From M3007 sp046316495 (GTDB lineage Bacteria; Bacteroidota; Bacteroidia; Chitinophagales; Saprospiraceae): 33,426 bases of DNA. A program made the translations under genes and the position numbers. The stretch spans positions 1 through 33,426 of the forward strand of contig JBKDAM010000168.1 of assembly GCA_046316495.1 (NCBI GenBank), read 5' to 3'. The notes under the pieces are model-generated. The model saw nothing but the letters and a program-made list of their open reading frames with translations. It did not search any database and was not told where the DNA came from. Numbering within the stretch: the first letter of the stretch is position 1; each line of letters begins with the position of its first letter. Shown in pieces: positions 33,065-33,426 of the stretch.

Positions 33065-33426
33065 CTTTTACAGTTTTAACTGACCGCTAACGTGATCCTA
33101 CGCGAACTTTTCACCTCTCATTAACAAAGGTAGAGACTCTTTTAAATTTTTGCTGAAATTAAGATGGTAGCTTCCCAAAATGTTGAAAATCAAAATTTTA
33201 TTAAATGAAATGCGCTCGTACAACAATAGCACAAGTGGCTCCTCCTTAAAGTATCTCTTCTGGTAAATGATGTTAAGGCATACAAACGTTTCACGAAGCG
33301 CCTTGAGACAAACCTAATTTTATGAATACATTCCGCCTTGGATTCAGCGGCTCGGACATCTCCATAGTTCACGTACCTGAGCGTACAATTTGTCCACTAA
33401 GATTTTTACCAGCCAATGGATTCGGT
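33065..33426. other. Terminal region without an intact gene; degenerate coding remnant possible
   Basis: On the minus strand a stop-to-stop frame (33313-33098, 71 codons, no standard start) reads like a protein C-terminus: NIIYQKRYFKEEPLVLLLYE and, nearer the end, LKESLPLLMRGEKFA. Adjacent frames upstream carry short protein-like pieces (such as MEMSEPLNPRRNVFIKLGL), suggesting a frameshifted remnant. I recognise no family. GACCGCTAA (33082-33090) here is the inverted partner of TTAGCGGTC at the end of the GNAT gene. Confidence 0.3.

Overview
The window looks like chromosomal DNA of a Bacteroidota bacterium, most likely in the Saprospiria/Lewinella-like group (inference). Reasons: type IX secretion (T9SS) type A and type B C-terminal sorting domains, a very large Cys-rich HYR-like surface protein, the DUF1599/BT_3928-family gene pair, TAnnTTTG-type -7 promoter boxes, and no Shine-Dalgarno sequences in front of the genes. 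No phage, insertion sequence, CRISPR array or rRNA was recognised.

Layout. Positions 1-2596 (minus) hold the N-terminal 865 codons of a giant secreted repeat protein that runs off the left edge. Its promoter is near 2841-2870. An orphan NarL/LuxR-type response regulator (2958-3635, minus) and a tRNA-Cys (3779-3849, minus) follow. A six-gene plus-strand run (4032-12160) carries a sodium/sugar symporter, a GH57/DUF3536 enzyme, a secreted M28 peptidase with a PDZ domain, a TIGR01777 epimerase, an Fe-S L-serine dehydratase and a small lipoprotein. It converges on a TSUP permease (12140-12955, minus). A 1037-aa M1 peptidase with a barrel-like C-terminal half (13195-16308, plus) ends at a strong bidirectional terminator. 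Beyond it, on the minus strand, are a DUF4197 protein, a PcaF/PaaJ-like thiolase and an EGF-like lipoprotein.

The centre (19328-21300, minus) is a cysteine biosynthesis operon, cysE-cysK. Its leader contains a 19-codon ORF (21222-21281) that encodes MGCCCCLVYGQGSLYCCMK, with six Cys codons. It is followed by a 15-bp terminator hairpin with a U-tract that ends 9 nt before the cysE start codon. Protector and antiterminator pairings can be drawn by hand. This has the layout of ribosome-mediated cysteine attenuation and is the most interesting item here. Divergent from it is the DUF1599/BT_3928 pair (21430-23485), whose transcript may be nearly leaderless.

The right part has holB (27525-28616) overlapping a large T9SS-exported metalloprotease-like protein (23863-27528) whose zinc motif is altered (QExxH instead of HExxH). 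A 917-aa type-B-sorted fibronectin-like surface protein follows (28785-31538). The last 1.9 kb looks like accessory DNA: a ClbS/DfsB-family protein, a GNAT acetyltransferase without a normal start codon and flanked by cassette-like repeats, a 16-bp palindrome, and about 360 bp with no recognisable intact gene.
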